A DNA stretch of 64,000 bases from Callipepla californica brunnescens (taxonomy: Eukaryota > Chordata > Aves > Galliformes > Odontophoridae): NCBI GenBank assembly GCA_023055505.1, contig JALIRH010000049.1:2480001-2544000 (forward strand). The letters are read 5' to 3'. Position numbers and translations under genes: made by a program. The notes below the pieces were generated by a model. That model worked only from the letters and a program-made list of their open reading frames with translations. It searched no databases and was not told the DNA's origin. Of this stretch, positions 63,530-64,000 are shown in pieces (position 1 is the stretch's first letter; each line of letters begins with the position of its first letter).

Positions 63530-63638
63530 CCAGAAACGGCCTCCGGGAGCCGGCAGGCAGGACGGAGAGGAGGAGGAGTCAGGGTGCGAGGATGATGTCG
63601 GCTGGTTTGAGGAGATGGAAGTAGCCTGTCCCTGAGGG
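63530..63638 (+). other. Possible first exon of a plus-strand transcript
   Basis: CpG-rich sequence with ATGATGTCGG and a short frame to TAG, then a donor-like GAGGGGTAAGAG at about 63635. The direction of transcription from the promoter is not established. Confidence 0.25.
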
Positions 63639-63844
63639 GTAAGAGGATCTTAGCTGAGGAACTGGGGGGACTCGTTGGGAGGTCTTTCAACGAGGTCTGA
63701 GGGGGACAAAATGAGGACCGCTGGGGTTGAGTGGGTCGTTGGAGGGCTCCTATGGAAACTTGTGGGCGAAGATGGTGGAGTACAAAGGGATGGACTAGGG
63801 CAGGGGGATGCTGCCGTCTAGGGGATCCTAGCTCTTCTGTAAAG

Positions 63845-64000
63845 GTGGTGAGATGCAAAGCCCAGCTGAAGTGCCTTTAGAGCAATGCACGCAGCCTGGG
63901 AAATCAGCAGGGTGAACTGGAAAGCGTGATGCACTTGGGAAGTTGTGACCTTGTTGCTGTCATGGAAACATGGGGGGTGACTCCCATACATGGTACACCT
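63845..64000 (+). mobile_element. CR1 LINE, start of ORF2 endonuclease
   Basis: Plus-strand reading gives AQLKCL, a stop, SNARSLGNQQGELES and DLVAVMETW, the beginning of the CR1 endonuclease domain. It runs off the window end. The same part, minus strand, is at 19206-19680. Confidence 0.7.

Noticed and set aside
62276..63858. Several frames of over 200 codons on both strands
   Set aside because: They are products of the TATGGGTCTC minisatellite, the pentamer array and the 36-bp repeats and have no recognisable domains.

Overview
The window looks like bird nuclear DNA, most likely galliform (chicken-like) and probably from a small, repeat-rich chromosome or a subtelomeric segment. The evidence is many CR1 LINE fragments, an endogenous retrovirus (ERV) resembling the galliform Ens-1/Soprano group, a family-14-type avian olfactory receptor relic, degenerate telomere-like arrays, long polypyrimidine and GC-rich tandem repeats, and small vertebrate exons with GT/AG borders. 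There are no prokaryotic features. All family names are from memory, with no database search.

Layout. 1434-7839 is a complete-length ERV with two LTRs, a Lys-type primer binding site, a membrane ORF, a gag-like ORF and an open pol, but no env. 7840-16400 is CR1 debris and two pyrimidine arrays. 16426-17383 is an OR4-like olfactory receptor with one extra base. 18285-19680 holds telomere-like repeats, an LTR-like piece and CR1. 20325-22101 is an acrosin-like serine protease gene with one stop codon and no visible first exon. 22389-23890 is the 5' part of a second ERV. 25068-26178 is an olfactory receptor relic whose middle is replaced by a TTCCC microsatellite. 27871-29730 is a small, apparently intact five-exon gene on the minus strand, predicted at 189 aa, that I could not name.

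The most unusual stretch is 34287-47854 on the minus strand. Exons of exportin-1 (XPO1) and of the nucleoporin RANBP2 are interleaved, partly out of order, and fused inside one exon near 39040. They carry several stops, a frameshift and lost splice sites. They keep introns, so this is a rearranged duplicate and not a retrocopy.

49915-51211 holds exons of a HEAT-repeat (maestro/MROH-like) gene on the minus strand next to a CpG-rich promoter with five CCAAT boxes and an E2F-like site. 53138-53935 is a second large telomere-like array. 54-62 kb is AT-rich and gene-poor, with a few plausible minus-strand exons and a mariner relic. It is bracketed by the same 10-bp minisatellite in opposite orientations. 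The window ends in a GC-rich promoter with four 36-bp repeats, each carrying the palindrome TCTCGCGAGA, and a perfect RFX X-box, followed by the start of another CR1.

Apart from the small gene at 28-29.7 kb and possibly the OR4-like receptor, most gene-like content here is degraded. The window reads as a graveyard of duplicated segments and transposons between two CpG promoters.
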